NCBI GenBank assembly: GCA_958298945.1
Contig: OY282608.1
Location: 64,456,951 to 64,520,950, forward strand
Origin: Atherix ibis
Lineage: Eukaryota > Arthropoda > Insecta > Diptera > Athericidae
Length of the DNA: 64,000 nucleotides
Reading direction: 5' to 3'
Shown: piece after piece, positions 22,032-32,239 of the stretch
How positions within the stretch are numbered: the first letter of the stretch is position 1
Layout of the letters: each line of letters opens with the position of its first letter
The notes under the pieces: model-generated
Databases searched by the model: none
The model's input: the letters and a program-made list of their open reading frames with translations, nothing else
What the model was told of the DNA's origin: nothing
Position numbers and translations under genes: made by a program

Positions 22032-22850
22032 GAATGGTTTGTTGGTTTGTTGGTTTGTGTGCTTATTGACTTGTTGGTTTGTTGGTTTGTGCGTTTGTTG
22101 GTTTGTTGGTTTGTTGGTTTGTTGGTTTGTTGGCTTGTTGGCTTGTTGGTTTGTTGGTTTTTTGGTTTGTTGGTTTGTTTGTTTGTTGGTTTGTTTGTTT
22201 GTTGCTTTGTTCGTTTGTTGGTTCGTTGGTTACTTGGTTTGTTGGTTTGTTGGTTTGTTGGTTTGTTGGTTTGTTGGTTTGTTGGTTTTTTGGTTTGTTG
22301 GTTTGTTGGTTTTTTGATTTGTTGGTTTGTTGGTTTGTTGGTTTGTTGGTTTGTTGGTTTAGTGGTTTATTTGTTTGTTGGTTTGTTGGTTTGTTGGTTT
22401 GTTGGGTTGTTGGTTTGTTTGCTTGTTGGCTTGTTGGTTTGTTGGTTTGTTGGTTTGTTGGTTTGTTGGTTTGGTGGTTTGTTGGTTTGTTGGTTTGTCG
22501 GTTTGTTGGTTCGGTGGTTTGTTGGTTTGTTGGTTCGGTGGTTTGTTGGTTTGTTGGTTTGTTGGTTTATTGGTTTGTTGGTTTGTTGGTTTGTTGGTTT
22601 GTTGGTTTGTTGGTTTGTTGGTTTGTTGGTTTGTTGGTTTGTTGGTTTGTTGGTTTTTTGGTTTGCTGGTTTGTTGGTTTGTTGGTTTGTTGGTTTGTTG
22701 GCTTGTTGGTTTGTTGGTTTGTTGGTTTCTTGATTTGTAGGTTTGTTGGTTTGTTGGTTTGTTGGTTTGTTGGTTTGTTGGTTTGTTGGCTTGTTGGCTT
22801 GTTGGTTTTTTGGCTTGTTGGTTTTTTGGTTTGTTGGTTTGTTGGGTTGT
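21392..22850. repeat. ~1.45-kb block, copy 2
   Basis: This is the partner of 18710-20155. It contains ttttttggtttgtagg near 21399, ttcattgg near 21536, ttgaatgg (gaatgg 22032), tttacttgg near 22230, agtgg near 22361, ttcggtgg near 22510 and gggttg near 22845. Unlike copy 1, it continues normally into ttatttg and gtacg (22921), so it keeps the original right-hand junction. Confidence 0.8.
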
Positions 22851-25132
22851 TGGTTTATTTGTTTGTTGGTTTGTTGGTTTGTAGGTTTGTTGGTTTGTTG
22901 GTTTGTTTGTTTGTTGGTTTGTACGTTTGTTGGTTTGTTGGTTAATTGGTTTGTTGGTTTGTTGGCTTGTTGCTTTTTTGGTTTGTTGGTTTTTTGGTTT
23001 TTTGGTTTGTTGTTTTGTTGGTTTGTTGGTTTGTAGGTTTGTTGGTTTGTTGTTTTATTTGTTTGTTGTTTTGTTTGGCTTGTTGGTTTGTTGGTTTGTT
23101 GGTTTTTTGGTTTTTTGGTTTGTTGGTTTGTTGGTTTATTCGTTTGTTGGTTTGTTGGCTTGTTGGCTTGTTGGTTTGTTGGTTTGTTGGATTGTTAGTT
23201 TTTTGGTTTGTTGGTTTGTTGGCTTGTTGGTTTGTTGGTTTGTTGGCTTGTTGGTTTGTTGGTTTGTTGGTTTGTTGGTTTGTTGGTTTGTTGGCTTGTT
23301 GGCTTGTTGGTTTGTTGGTTTGTTGGTTTGTTGGTTTGTTGGCTTGTTGGCTTGTTGGCTTGTTGGTTTGTTGGTTTGTTGGTTTTTGCTTTGTTTGTTT
23401 GTTGGCTTGTTGGTTTGTTGGTTTGTTGGTTTGTTGGTTTGTTGGTTTGTTGGCTTGTTGGTTTGTTGGTTTGTTGGTTTGTTGGTTTGTTGGCTTGTTG
23501 GTTTGTTGGCTTGGTGGCTTGTTGGTTTGTTGGTTTGTTGGTTGGTTCGTTTGTTGGTTTGTTGGTTTGTTGGTTTGTTGGCTTGTTGGCTTGTTGGTTT
23601 GTTGGTTTGTTTGTTTGTTGGTTTGTTGGTTTGTTGGTTTGATGGTTTGTTGGTTTGTTCGTTTGTTGGTTTGTTGGCATTTTGGCTTGTTGGTTTGTTG
23701 GTTTGTTCGTTTGTTGGTTTGTTGTTTTGTTGGTTTGTTGGTTTGTTGGTTTGTTGGCTTGCTGGTTTGTTGGTTTGTTGGCTTGTTGGTTCGTTGGTTT
23801 GTTAGTTTGTTGGTTTGTTGGTTTGTTGGTTTGTTGGCTTGTTGGCTTGTTGCTTTGTTGGTTTGCTGGTTTGTTGGTTTGTTGGTTTGTTGGTTTGTTG
23901 GTTTGTTGGTTTGTTGGTTTGTTGGTTTGTTGGTTTGTTGGTTTATTGATTTGTTGGCTTGTTGGTTAGTTGGGTTGTTGGTTTGTTGGTTTGTTGGTTT
24001 GTTGGTTTGTTGGTTTGTTGGTTTATTGGTTTGTTAGTTTGTTGGTTTGTTGGTTTGTTGGTTTGTTGGCTTGTTGGCTTGTTAGTTTGTTGGTTTGTTG
24101 GTTTGTTGGTTTGTTAGTTTGTCGGTTTCTTGGTTTGTTGGTTTGTTGGTTTGTTGGCTTGTTGGTTTGTTGGTTTATTGGTTTGTTGGCTTGTTGGTTT
24201 GTTGGTTTGTTGGCTTGTTGGCTTGTTGGCTTGTTGGTTTGTTGGTTTGTTGGTTTGTTGGTTTGTTGGCTTGTTGGTTTGTTGGTTTGTTGGTTTGTTG
24301 GCTTGTTGGCTTGTTGGTTTGTTGGGTTGTTGGTTTGTTGGCTTGATGGCTTGTTGGTTTGTTTGTTGGTTTGTTTGTCTTGTTGGTTTGTTGGTTTGTT
24401 GGTTTTTTGGTTTGTTGGTTTGTTGGTTTGTTGGTTTGTTGGCTTGTTGGTTTATTCGTTTGTTGGTTTGTTGGTTTTTTGGTTTGTTGGTTTGTTGGTT
24501 TGTTGGTTTGTTGGCTTGTTGGTTTATTCGTTTGTTGGTTTGTTGGTTTGTTGGTTTGTTGGCTTGTTGGCTTGTTGGTTTGTTGGTTTGTTGGCTTGTT
24601 GGTTTGTTGGCTTGTTGGTTTGTTGGTTTGTTGGTTTTTTGGTTTGTTGTTTTGTTGGCTTGTTGGCTTGTTGGTTCATTGGTTTGTTGGTTTGTTGGTT
24701 TGTTGGTTTGTTGGTTTGTTGGTTTGTTGGTTTGTTGGTTTATTGGCTTGTTGGCTTGTTGGTTTGTTGGTTTGTTTGTTTGTTCGTTTGTTGGTTTGTT
24801 TGTTTGTTGGCTTGTTGGTTTGTTGGTTTGTTGGTTTGTTGGTTTGTTGGTTTGTTGGTTTGTTGGTTTGTTGGTTTGTTGGTTTGTTGGCTTGTTGGCT
24901 TGTTTGTTTGTTGGCTTGTTGGTTTGTTGGTTTGTTGGTTTGTTGGCTTGTTGGCTTGTTGGTTTGTTGGCTTGTTGGTTCGTTGGCTTGTTGGCTTGTT
25001 GGTTTGTTGTTTGTTGGTTTGTTCGTTTGTTCGTTTGTTGGTTCGTGGGTTTGTTGGTTTGTTGGCTTGTTGGCTTATTGGTTTGTTGGTTTGTTTGTTT
25101 GTTTGTTTGTTGGTTTGTTGGTTTGTTGGTTT
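22032..25132. repeat. HOR interval between ttgaatgg landmarks 6 and 7 (3,101 bp)
   Basis: A nearly complete cassette. It contains gtacg 22921, ttttatttg near 23052, ggattgttag near 23188, tttttgctttg near 23384, ggcttggtgg near 23509, ggttggttcg near 23541, gatgg near 23640, ggcatttt near 23676, ggttcgttgg near 23789, ttattgatt near 23944, ggttagttggg near 23965 and cttgatgg near 24342. Parts match the next cassette at offsets of 3,069-3,077 bp and match 33.1-35.0 kb at 10,863 bp. A ttattcg unit occurs twice about 80 bp apart near 24453 and 24525, a private small duplication. Confidence 0.85.
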
Positions 25133-28100
25133 GAATGGTTTGTTGGTTTGTTGGTTTGTGTGCTTATTGACTTGTTGGTTTGTTGGTTTGTGCGTTTGTT
25201 GGTTTGTTGGTTTGTTGGTTTGTTGGTTTGTTGGCTTGTTGGCTTGTTGGTTTGTTGGTTTTTTGGTTTGTTGGTTTGTTTGTTTGTTGGTTTGTTTGTT
25301 TGTTGCTTTGTTCGTTTGTTGGTTCGTTGGTTACTTGGTTTGTTGGTTTGTTGGTTTGTTGGTTTGTTGGTTTGTTGGTTTGTTGGTTTTTTGGTTTGTT
25401 GGTTTGTTGGTTTTTTGGTTTGTTGGTTTGTTGGTTTGTTGGTTTGTTGGTTTGTTGGTTTAGTGGTTTATTTGTTTGTTGGTTTGTTGGTTTGTTGGTT
25501 TGTTGGGTTGTTGGTTTGTTGGCTTGTTGGTTTGTTGGTTTGTTGGTTTGTTGGTTTGTTGGTTTGTTGGTTTGGTGGTTTGTTGGTTTGTTGGTTTGTC
25601 GGTTTGTTGGTTCGGTGGTTTGTTGGTTTGTTGGTTTGTTGGTTTATTGGTTTGTTGGTTTGTTGGTTTGTTGGTTTGTTGGTTTGTTGGTTTGTTGGTT
25701 TGTTGGTTTGTTGGTTTTTTGGTTTGCTGGTTTGTTGGTTTGTTGGTTTGTTGGTTTGTTGGTTTGTTGGTTTGTTGGCTTGTTGGTTTGTTGGTTTGTT
25801 GGTTTCTTGATTTGTAGGTTTGTTGGTTTGTTCGTTTGTTGGTTTGTTGGTTTGTTGGTTTGTTGGCTTGTTGGCTTGTTGGTTTTTTGGCTTGTTGGTT
25901 TTTTGGTTTGTTGGTTTGTTGGGTTGTTGGTTTATTTGTTTGTTGGTTTGTTGGTTTGTAGGTTTGTTGGTTTGTTGGTTTGTTTGTTTGTTGGTTTGTA
26001 CGTTTGTTGGTTTGTTGGTTAATTGGTTTGTTGGTTTGTTGGCTTGTTGCTTTTTTGGTTTGTTGGTTTTTTGGTTTGTTGTTTTGTTGGTTTGTTGGTT
26101 TGTTGGTTTGTTGGTTTGTTGTTTTATTTGTTTGTTGTTTTGTTTGGCTTGTTGGTTTGTTGGTTTGTTGGTTTTTCGGTTTTTTGGTTTGTCGGTTTGT
26201 TGGCTTATTCGTTTGTTGGTTTGTTGGTTTGTTGGCTTGTTGGCTTGTTGGTTTGTTGGTTTGTTGGATTGTTAGTTTTTTGGTTTGTTGGTTTGTTGGC
26301 TTGTTGGTTTGTTGGTTTGTTGGCTTGTTGGTTTGTTGGTTTGTTGGTTTGTTGGTTTGTTGGTTTGTTGGCTTGTTGGCTTGTTGGTTTGTTGGTTTGT
26401 TGGTTTGTTGGTTTGTTGGCTTGTTGGCTTGTTGGCTTGTTGGTTTGTTGGTTTGTTGGTTTTTGCTTTGTTTGTTTGTTGGCTTGTTGGTTTGTTGGTT
26501 TGTTGGTTTGTTGGTTTGTTGGTTTGTTGGCTTGTTGGTTTGTTGGTTTGTTGGTTTGTTGGTTTGTTGGCTTGTTGGTTTGTTGGCTTGGTGGCTTGTT
26601 GGTTTGTTGGTTTGTTGGTTGGTTCGTTTGTTGGTTTGTTGGTTTGTTGGTTTGTTGGCTTGTTGGCTTGTTGGTTTGTTGGTTTGTTTGTTTGTTGGTT
26701 TGTTGGTTTGTTGGTTTGATGGTTTGTTGGTTTGTTCGTTTGTTGGTTTGTTGGTATTTTGGCTTGTTGGTTTGTTGGTTTGTTCGTTTGTTGGTTTGTT
26801 GTTTTGTTGGTTTGTTGGTTTGTTGGTTTGTTGGCTTGCTGGTTTGTTGGTTTGTTGGCTTGTTGGTTCGTTGGTTTGTTAGTTTGTTGGTTTGTTGGTT
26901 TGTTGGTTTGTTGGCTTGTTGGCTTGTTGCTTTGTTGGTTTGCTGGTTTGTTGGTTTGTTGGTTTGTTGGTTTGTTGGTTTGTTTGTTTGTTGGTTTGTT
27001 GGTTTGTTGGTTTATTGATTTGTTGGCTTGTTGGTTAGTTGGGTTGTTGGTTTGTTGGTTTGTTGGTTTGTTGGTTTGTTGGTTTGTTGGTTTGTTGGTT
27101 TGTTGGTTTGTTGGTTTGTTGGTTTGTTGGCTTGTTGGCTTGTTAGTTTGTTGGTTTGTTGGTTTGTTGGTTTGTTGGTTTGTTAGTTTGTTGGTTTCTT
27201 GGTTTGTTGGTTTGTTGGTTTGTTGGCTTGTTGGTTTGTTGGTTTATTGGTTTGTTGGCTTGTTGGTTTGTTGGTTTGTTGGCTTGTTGGCTTGTTGGCT
27301 TGTTGGTTTGTTGGTTTGTTGGTTTGTTGGTTTGTTGGCTTGTTGGTTTGTTGGTTTGTTGGTTTGTTGGCTTGTTGGCTTGTTGGTTTGTTGGGTTGTT
27401 GGTTTGTTGGCTTGATGGCTTGTTGGTTTGTTTGTTGGTTTGTTTGTCTTGTTGGTTTGTTGGTTTGTTGGTTTTTTGGTTTGTTGGTTTGTTGGTTTGT
27501 TGGTTTGTTGGCTTGTTGGTTTATTCGTTTGTTGGTTTGTTGGTTTGTTGGTTTGTTGGCTTGTTGGCTTGTTGGTTTGTTGGTTTGTGGGATTGTTAGT
27601 TTTTTGCGTTGTTGGTTTGTTGGCTTGTTGGTTTGTTGGTTTGTTGGCTTGTTGCTTTGTTGGTTTGTTGGTTTGTTGGTTTGTTGGCTTGTTGGTTTAT
27701 TGGTTTGTTTTGGGTTTTTGGTTTGATGGTTTGTTGGTTTGTTGGTTTATTTGTTTGTTGGTTTGTTGCTTTGTAGGTTTGTTGGTTTGTTGGTTTGTTT
27801 GTTTGTTGGTTTGTTGGTTTGTTGGCTTGTTGGTTTGTTGGTTTGTTGGTTTTTTGGTTTGCTGGTTTGTTGGTTTGTTGGTTTATTTGTTTGTTGGTTT
27901 GTTGCTTTGTAGGTTTGTTGGTTTGTTGGTTTGTTTGTTTGTTGGTTTGTTCGCTTGTTGGTTTGTTGGTTTGTTGGTTTGTTGGCTTGTTGGCTTGTTG
28001 GCTTGTTGGCTTGTTGGTTCGTTGGCTTGTTGGCTTGTTGGTTTGTTGCTTGTTGGTTTGTTCGTTTGTTCGTTTGTTGGTTTGTGGGTTTGTTGGTTTG

Positions 28101-28155
28101 TTGGCTTGTTGGCTTATTGGTTTGTTTGTTTGTTGGTTTGTTGGTTTGTTGGTTT
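25133..28155. repeat. Reference HOR cassette (3,023 bp)
   Basis: This interval shows the landmark order best. The sequence is gaatgg 25133, tgtgcg 25189, gctttgttcg 25305, ttacttgg 25331, tagtgg 25461, gggttg 25505, tttggtgg 25571, gtcgg 25599, ttcggtgg 25611, gctgg 25726, ttcttgat 25804, tgtagg 25813, ttttttgg 25883 and 25899, gggttg 25921, gtacg 25998, ttaattgg 26019, gctttttt 26049, ttttatttg 26122, ggattgttag 26266, tttttgctttg 26461, ggcttggtgg 26585, ggttggttcg 26617, gatgg 26718, ggtatttt 26753, ggttcgttgg 26865, ttattgatt 27012, ggttagttggg 27033, ttcttgg 27196, cttgatgg 27411, gtgggattg 27588, gcgttg 27606 and tttgggttttt 27709. Other cassettes are this order with blocks removed, repeated or exchanged. 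Confidence 0.88.
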
Positions 28156-28919
28156 GAATGGTTTGTTGGTTTGTTGGTTTGTGTGCTTATTGACTTGTTG
28201 GTTTGTTGGTTTGTGCGTTTGTTGGTTTGTTGGTTTGTTGGTTTGTTGGTTTGTTGGCTTGTTGGCTTGTTGGTTTGTTGGTTTTTTGGTTTGTTGGTTT
28301 GTTTGTTTGTTGGTTTGTTTGTTTGTTGCTTTGTTCGTTTGTTGGTTCGTTGGTTACTTGGTTTGTTGGTTTGTTGGTTTGTTGGTTTGTTGGTTTGTTG
28401 GTTTGTTGGTTTTTTGGTTTGTTGGTTTGTTGGTTTTTTGGTTTGTTGGTTTGTTGGTTTGTTGGTTTGTTGGTTTGTTGGTTTAGTGGTTTATTTGTTT
28501 GTTGGTTTGTTGGTTTGTTGGTTTGTTGGGTTGTTGGTTTGTTGGCTTGTTAGTTTGTTGGTTTGTTGGTTTGTTGGTTTGTTGGTTTGTTGGTTTGTTG
28601 GTTTGGTGGTTTGTTGGTTTGTTGGTTTGTCGGTTTGTTGGTTCGGTGGTTTGTTGGTTTGTTGGTTCGGTGGTTTGTTGGTTTGTTGGTTTGTTGGTTT
28701 ATTGGTTTGTTGGTTTGTTGGTTTGTTGGTTTGTTGGTTTGTTGGTTTGTTGGTTTGTTGGTTTGTTGGTTTTTTGGTTTGCTGGTTTGTTGGTTTGTTG
28801 GTTTGTTGGTTTGTTGGCTTGTTGGTTTGTTGGTTTGTTGGTTTCTTGATTTGTAGGTTTGTTGGTTTGTTCGTTTGTTGGTTTGTTGGTTTGTTGGTTT
28901 GTTGGCTTGTTGGCTTGTT

Positions 28920-28940
28920 GGTTTTTTGGTTTGTTGGTTT
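28920..28940. other. Deletion junction (~289 bp lost relative to reference cassette)
   Basis: In the reference cassette the distance from the ttcgtttg unit after tgtagg (ATG-like start at 25820) to the tttttttggtttg after ggattgttag (26285) is 465 bp. Here the matching points are 28859 and 29035, 176 bp apart. The missing 289 bp runs from one ttttttgg unit to another and removes gggttg, gtacg, ttaattgg, gctttttt and ttttatttg. A ttttttgg unit sits at the join, so recombination or slippage between two such units explains it. The same junction is at ~33958. Confidence 0.8.
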
Positions 28941-29781
28941 GTTGGTTTGTTGGTTTATTCGTTTGTTGGTTTGTTGGTTTGTTGGCTTGTTGGCTTGTTG
29001 GTTTGTTGGTTTGTTGGATTGTTAGTTTTTTGGTTTGTTGGTTTGTTGGCTTGTTGGTTTGTTGGTTTGTTGGCTTGTTGGTTTGTTGGTTTGTTGGTTT
29101 GTTGGTTTGTTGGTTTGTTGGCTTGTTGGCTTGTTGGTTTGTTGGTTTGTTGGTTTGTTGGTTTGTTGGCTTGTTGGCTTGTTGGCTTGTTGGTTTGTTG
29201 GTTTGTTGGTTTTTGCTTTGTTTGTTTGTTGGCTTGTTGGTTTGTTGGTTTGTTGGTTTGTTGGTTTGTTGGCTTGTTGGTTTGTTGGTTTGTTGGTTTG
29301 TTGGTTTGTTGGCTTGTTGGTTTGTTGGCTTGGTGGCTTGTTGGTTTGTTGGTTTGTTGGTTGGTTCGTTTGTTGGTTTGTTGGTTTGTTGGTTTGTTGG
29401 CTTGTTGGCTTGTTGGTTTGTTGGTTTGTTTGTTTGTTGGTTTGTTGGTTTGTTGGTTTGATGGTTTGTTGGTTTGTTCGTTTGTTGGTTTGTTGGCATT
29501 TTGGCTTGTTGGTTTGTTGGTTTGTTCGTTTGTTGGTTTGTTGTTTTGTTGGTTTGTTGGTTTGTTGGTTTGTTGGCTTGCTGGTTTGTTGGTTTGTTGG
29601 CTTGTTGGTTCGTTGGTTTGTTAGTTTGTTGGTTTGTTGGTTTGTTGGTTTGTTGGCTTGTTGGCTTGTTGCTTTGTTGGTTTGCTGGTTTGTTGGTTTG
29701 TTGGTTTGTTGGTTTGTTGGTTTGTTGGTTTGTTGGTTTGTTGGTTTGTTGGTTTGTTGGTTTATTGATTTGTTGGCTTGT

Positions 29782-31390
29782 TGGTTAGTTGGGTTGTTGG
29801 TTTGTTGGTTTGTTGGTTTGTTGGTTTGTTGGTTTGTTGGTTTGTTGGTTTGTTGGTTTGTTGGTTTGTTGGTTTGTTGGTTTGTTGGCTTGTTGGCTTG
29901 TTGGCTTGTTAGTTTGTTGGTTTGTTGGTTTGTTGGTTTGTTGGTTTGTTAGTTTGTTGGTTTCTTGGTTTGTTGGTTTGTTGGTTTGTTGGCTTGTTGG
30001 TTTGTTGGTTTATTGGTTTGTTGGCTTGTTGGTTTGTTGGTTTGTTGGCTTGTTGGCTTGTTGGCTTGTTGGTTTGTTGGTTTGTTGGTTTGTTGGTTTG
30101 TTGGCTTGTTGGTTTGTTGGTTTGTTGGTTTGTTGGCTTGTTGGCTTGTTGGTTTGTTGGGTTGTTGGTTTGTTGGCTTGATGGCTTGTTGGTTTGTTTG
30201 TTGGTTTGTTTGTCTTGTTGGTTTGTTGGTTTGTTGGTTTTTTGGTTTGTTGGTTTGTTGGTTTGTTGGTTTGTTGGCTTGTTGGTTTATTCGTTTGTTG
30301 GTTTATTGGTTTGTTGGTTTGTTGGCTTGTTGGCTTGTTGGTTTGTTGGTTTGTTGGATTGTTAGTTTTTTGCGTTGTTGGTTTGTTGGCTTGTTGGTTT
30401 GTTGGTTTGTTGGTTTGTTGGTTTGTTGGTTTGTTGGTTTGTTGGTTTGTTGGCTTGTTGGTTTATTGGTTTGTTTTGGGTTTTTGGTTTGATGGTTTGT
30501 TGGTTTGTTGGTTTATTTGTTTGTTGGTTTGTTGCTTTGTAGGTTTGTTGGTTTGTTGGTTTGTTGGCTTGTTGGTTAGTTGGGTTGTTGGTTTGTTGGT
30601 TTGTTGGTTTGTTGGTTTGTTGGTTTGTTGGTTTGTTGGTTTGTTGGTTTGTTGGTTTGTTGGTTTGTTGGTTTGTTGGTTTGTTGGCTTGTTGGCTTGT
30701 TAGTTTGTTGGTTTGTTGGTTTGTTGGTTTGTTGGTTTGTTAGTTTGTTGGTTTCTTGGTTTGTTGGTTTGTTGGTTTGTTGGTTTGTTGGCTTGTTGGT
30801 TTGTTGGTTTATTGGTTTGTTGGCTTGTTGGTTTGTTGGTTTGTTGGCTTGTTGGCTTGTTGGCTTGTTGGTTTGTTGGTTTGTTGGTTTGTTGGTTTGT
30901 TGGCTTGTTGGTTTGTTGGTTTGTTGGTTTGTTGGCTTGTTGGCTTGTTGGTTTGTTGGGTTGTTGGTTTGTTGGCTTGATGGCTTGTTGGTTTGTTTGT
31001 TGGTTTGTTTGTCTTGTTGGTTTGTTGGTTTGTTGGTTTTTTGGTTTGTTGGTTTGTTGGTTTGTTGGTTTGTTGGCTTGTTGGTTTATTCGTTTGTTGG
31101 TTTGTTGGTTTGTTGGTTTGTTGGCTTGTTGGCTTGTTGGTTTGTTGGTTTGTTGGATTGTTAGTTTTTTGCGTTGTTGGTTTGTTGGCTTGTTGGTTTG
31201 TTGGTTTGTTGGTTTGTTGGTTTGTTGGTTTGTTGGTTTGTTGGTTTGTTGGCTTGTTGGTTTATTGGTTTGTTTTGGGTTTTTGGTTTGATGGTTTGTT
31301 GGTTTGTTGGTTTATTTGTTTGTTGGTTTGTTGCTTTGTAGGTTTGTTGGTTTGTTGGTTTGTTTGTTTGTTGGTTTGTTGGTTTGTTGG
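29782..31390. repeat. Nested ~0.8-kb tandem duplication in 5-kb unit 1
   Basis: Two copies are seen: ggttagttggg 29782 and 30574, cttgatgg 30177 and 30976, tttgggttttt 30475 and 31274 (offsets 792-799). The junction near 30541-30574 joins gctttgtagg (normally followed by a TTGTTTGT run) to ggcttgttggttagttggg, which usually follows ttattgatt. The partner structure in unit 2 is at 34827-36430. Confidence 0.85.
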
Positions 31391-32239
31391 CTTGTTGGTT
31401 TGTTGGTTTGTTGGTTTTTTGGTTTGCTGGTTTGTTGGTTTGTTGGTTTATTTGTTTGTTGGTTTGTTGCTTTGTAGGTTTGTTGGTTTGTTGGTTTGTT
31501 TGTTTATTGGTTTGTTCGTTTGTTGGTTTGTTGGTTAATTGGTTTGTTGGTTTGTTGGTTTGTTGGCTTGTTGGTTTGTTGGTTTGTTGGTTTGTTGGTT
31601 TGTTGGTTTGTAGGTTTGTTGGTTTGTTGGTTTGTTGGTTTGTAGGTTTGTTGGTTTGTTGTTTTATTTGTTTGCTCGTTTGTTTGGCTTGTTGGTTTGT
31701 TGGTTTGTTGGTTTTTTGGTTTGTTGGTTTGTTGGTTTGTTGGTTTGTTGGTTTGTTGGTTTATTTGTTTGTTGGTTTGTTGGTTTATTGGCTTGCTGGC
31801 TTGTTGGTTTGTTGGTTTGTCTGATTGTTAGTTTTTTGGTTTGTTGGTTTGTTGGCTTGTTGGTTTGTTGGTTTGTTGGTTTGTTGGTTTGTTGGTTTGT
31901 TGGTTTGTTGGTTTGTTGGTTTGTTGGTTTGTTGGTTTGTTGGTTTGTTGGCTTGTTGGCTTGTTGGTTTGTTGGTTTGTTGGTTTGTTGGTTTGTTGGC
32001 TTGTTGGTTTGTTGGCTTGTTGGTTTGTTGGTGTGTTGGTTTTTGGTTTGTTGGTTTGTTGGCTTGTTGGCTTGTTGGTTTGTTGGTTTGTTGGTTTGTT
32101 GGTTTGTTGGTTTGTTGGCTTTTTGGTTTGTTGGTTTGTTGGTTTGTTGTTTTGTTGGCTTGTTGGTTTGTTGGCTTGGTGGCTTGTTGGTTTGTTGGTT
32201 TGTTGGTTTGTTGGTTTGTTGGTTTGTTGGTTTGTTGGT

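Larger units (their letters stand above)
27196..32239. repeat. 5.04-kb tandem duplication, unit 1
   Basis: The unit opens at ttcttgg (27196) and ends where the same ttcttgg recurs at 32240. Landmark pairs with unit 2 are tttggg 27709/32761 (offset 5,052), ttgaatgg 28156/33208 (5,052), tttttgctttg near 29211/34247 (5,036), tttggg 30475/35511 (5,036) and 31274/36318 (5,044). Offsets step only by 8 bp. Both units carry the same ~289-bp internal deletion (near 28920) and the same nested 0.8-kb duplication, so those changes came before the 5-kb duplication. Confidence 0.9.

Noticed and set aside
25133..28155. Cassette as a mobile element
   Set aside because: The cassette is made only of array units and has no open frame of independent sequence, no terminal repeats and no target-site duplication. 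Direct segmental duplication explains the copies.
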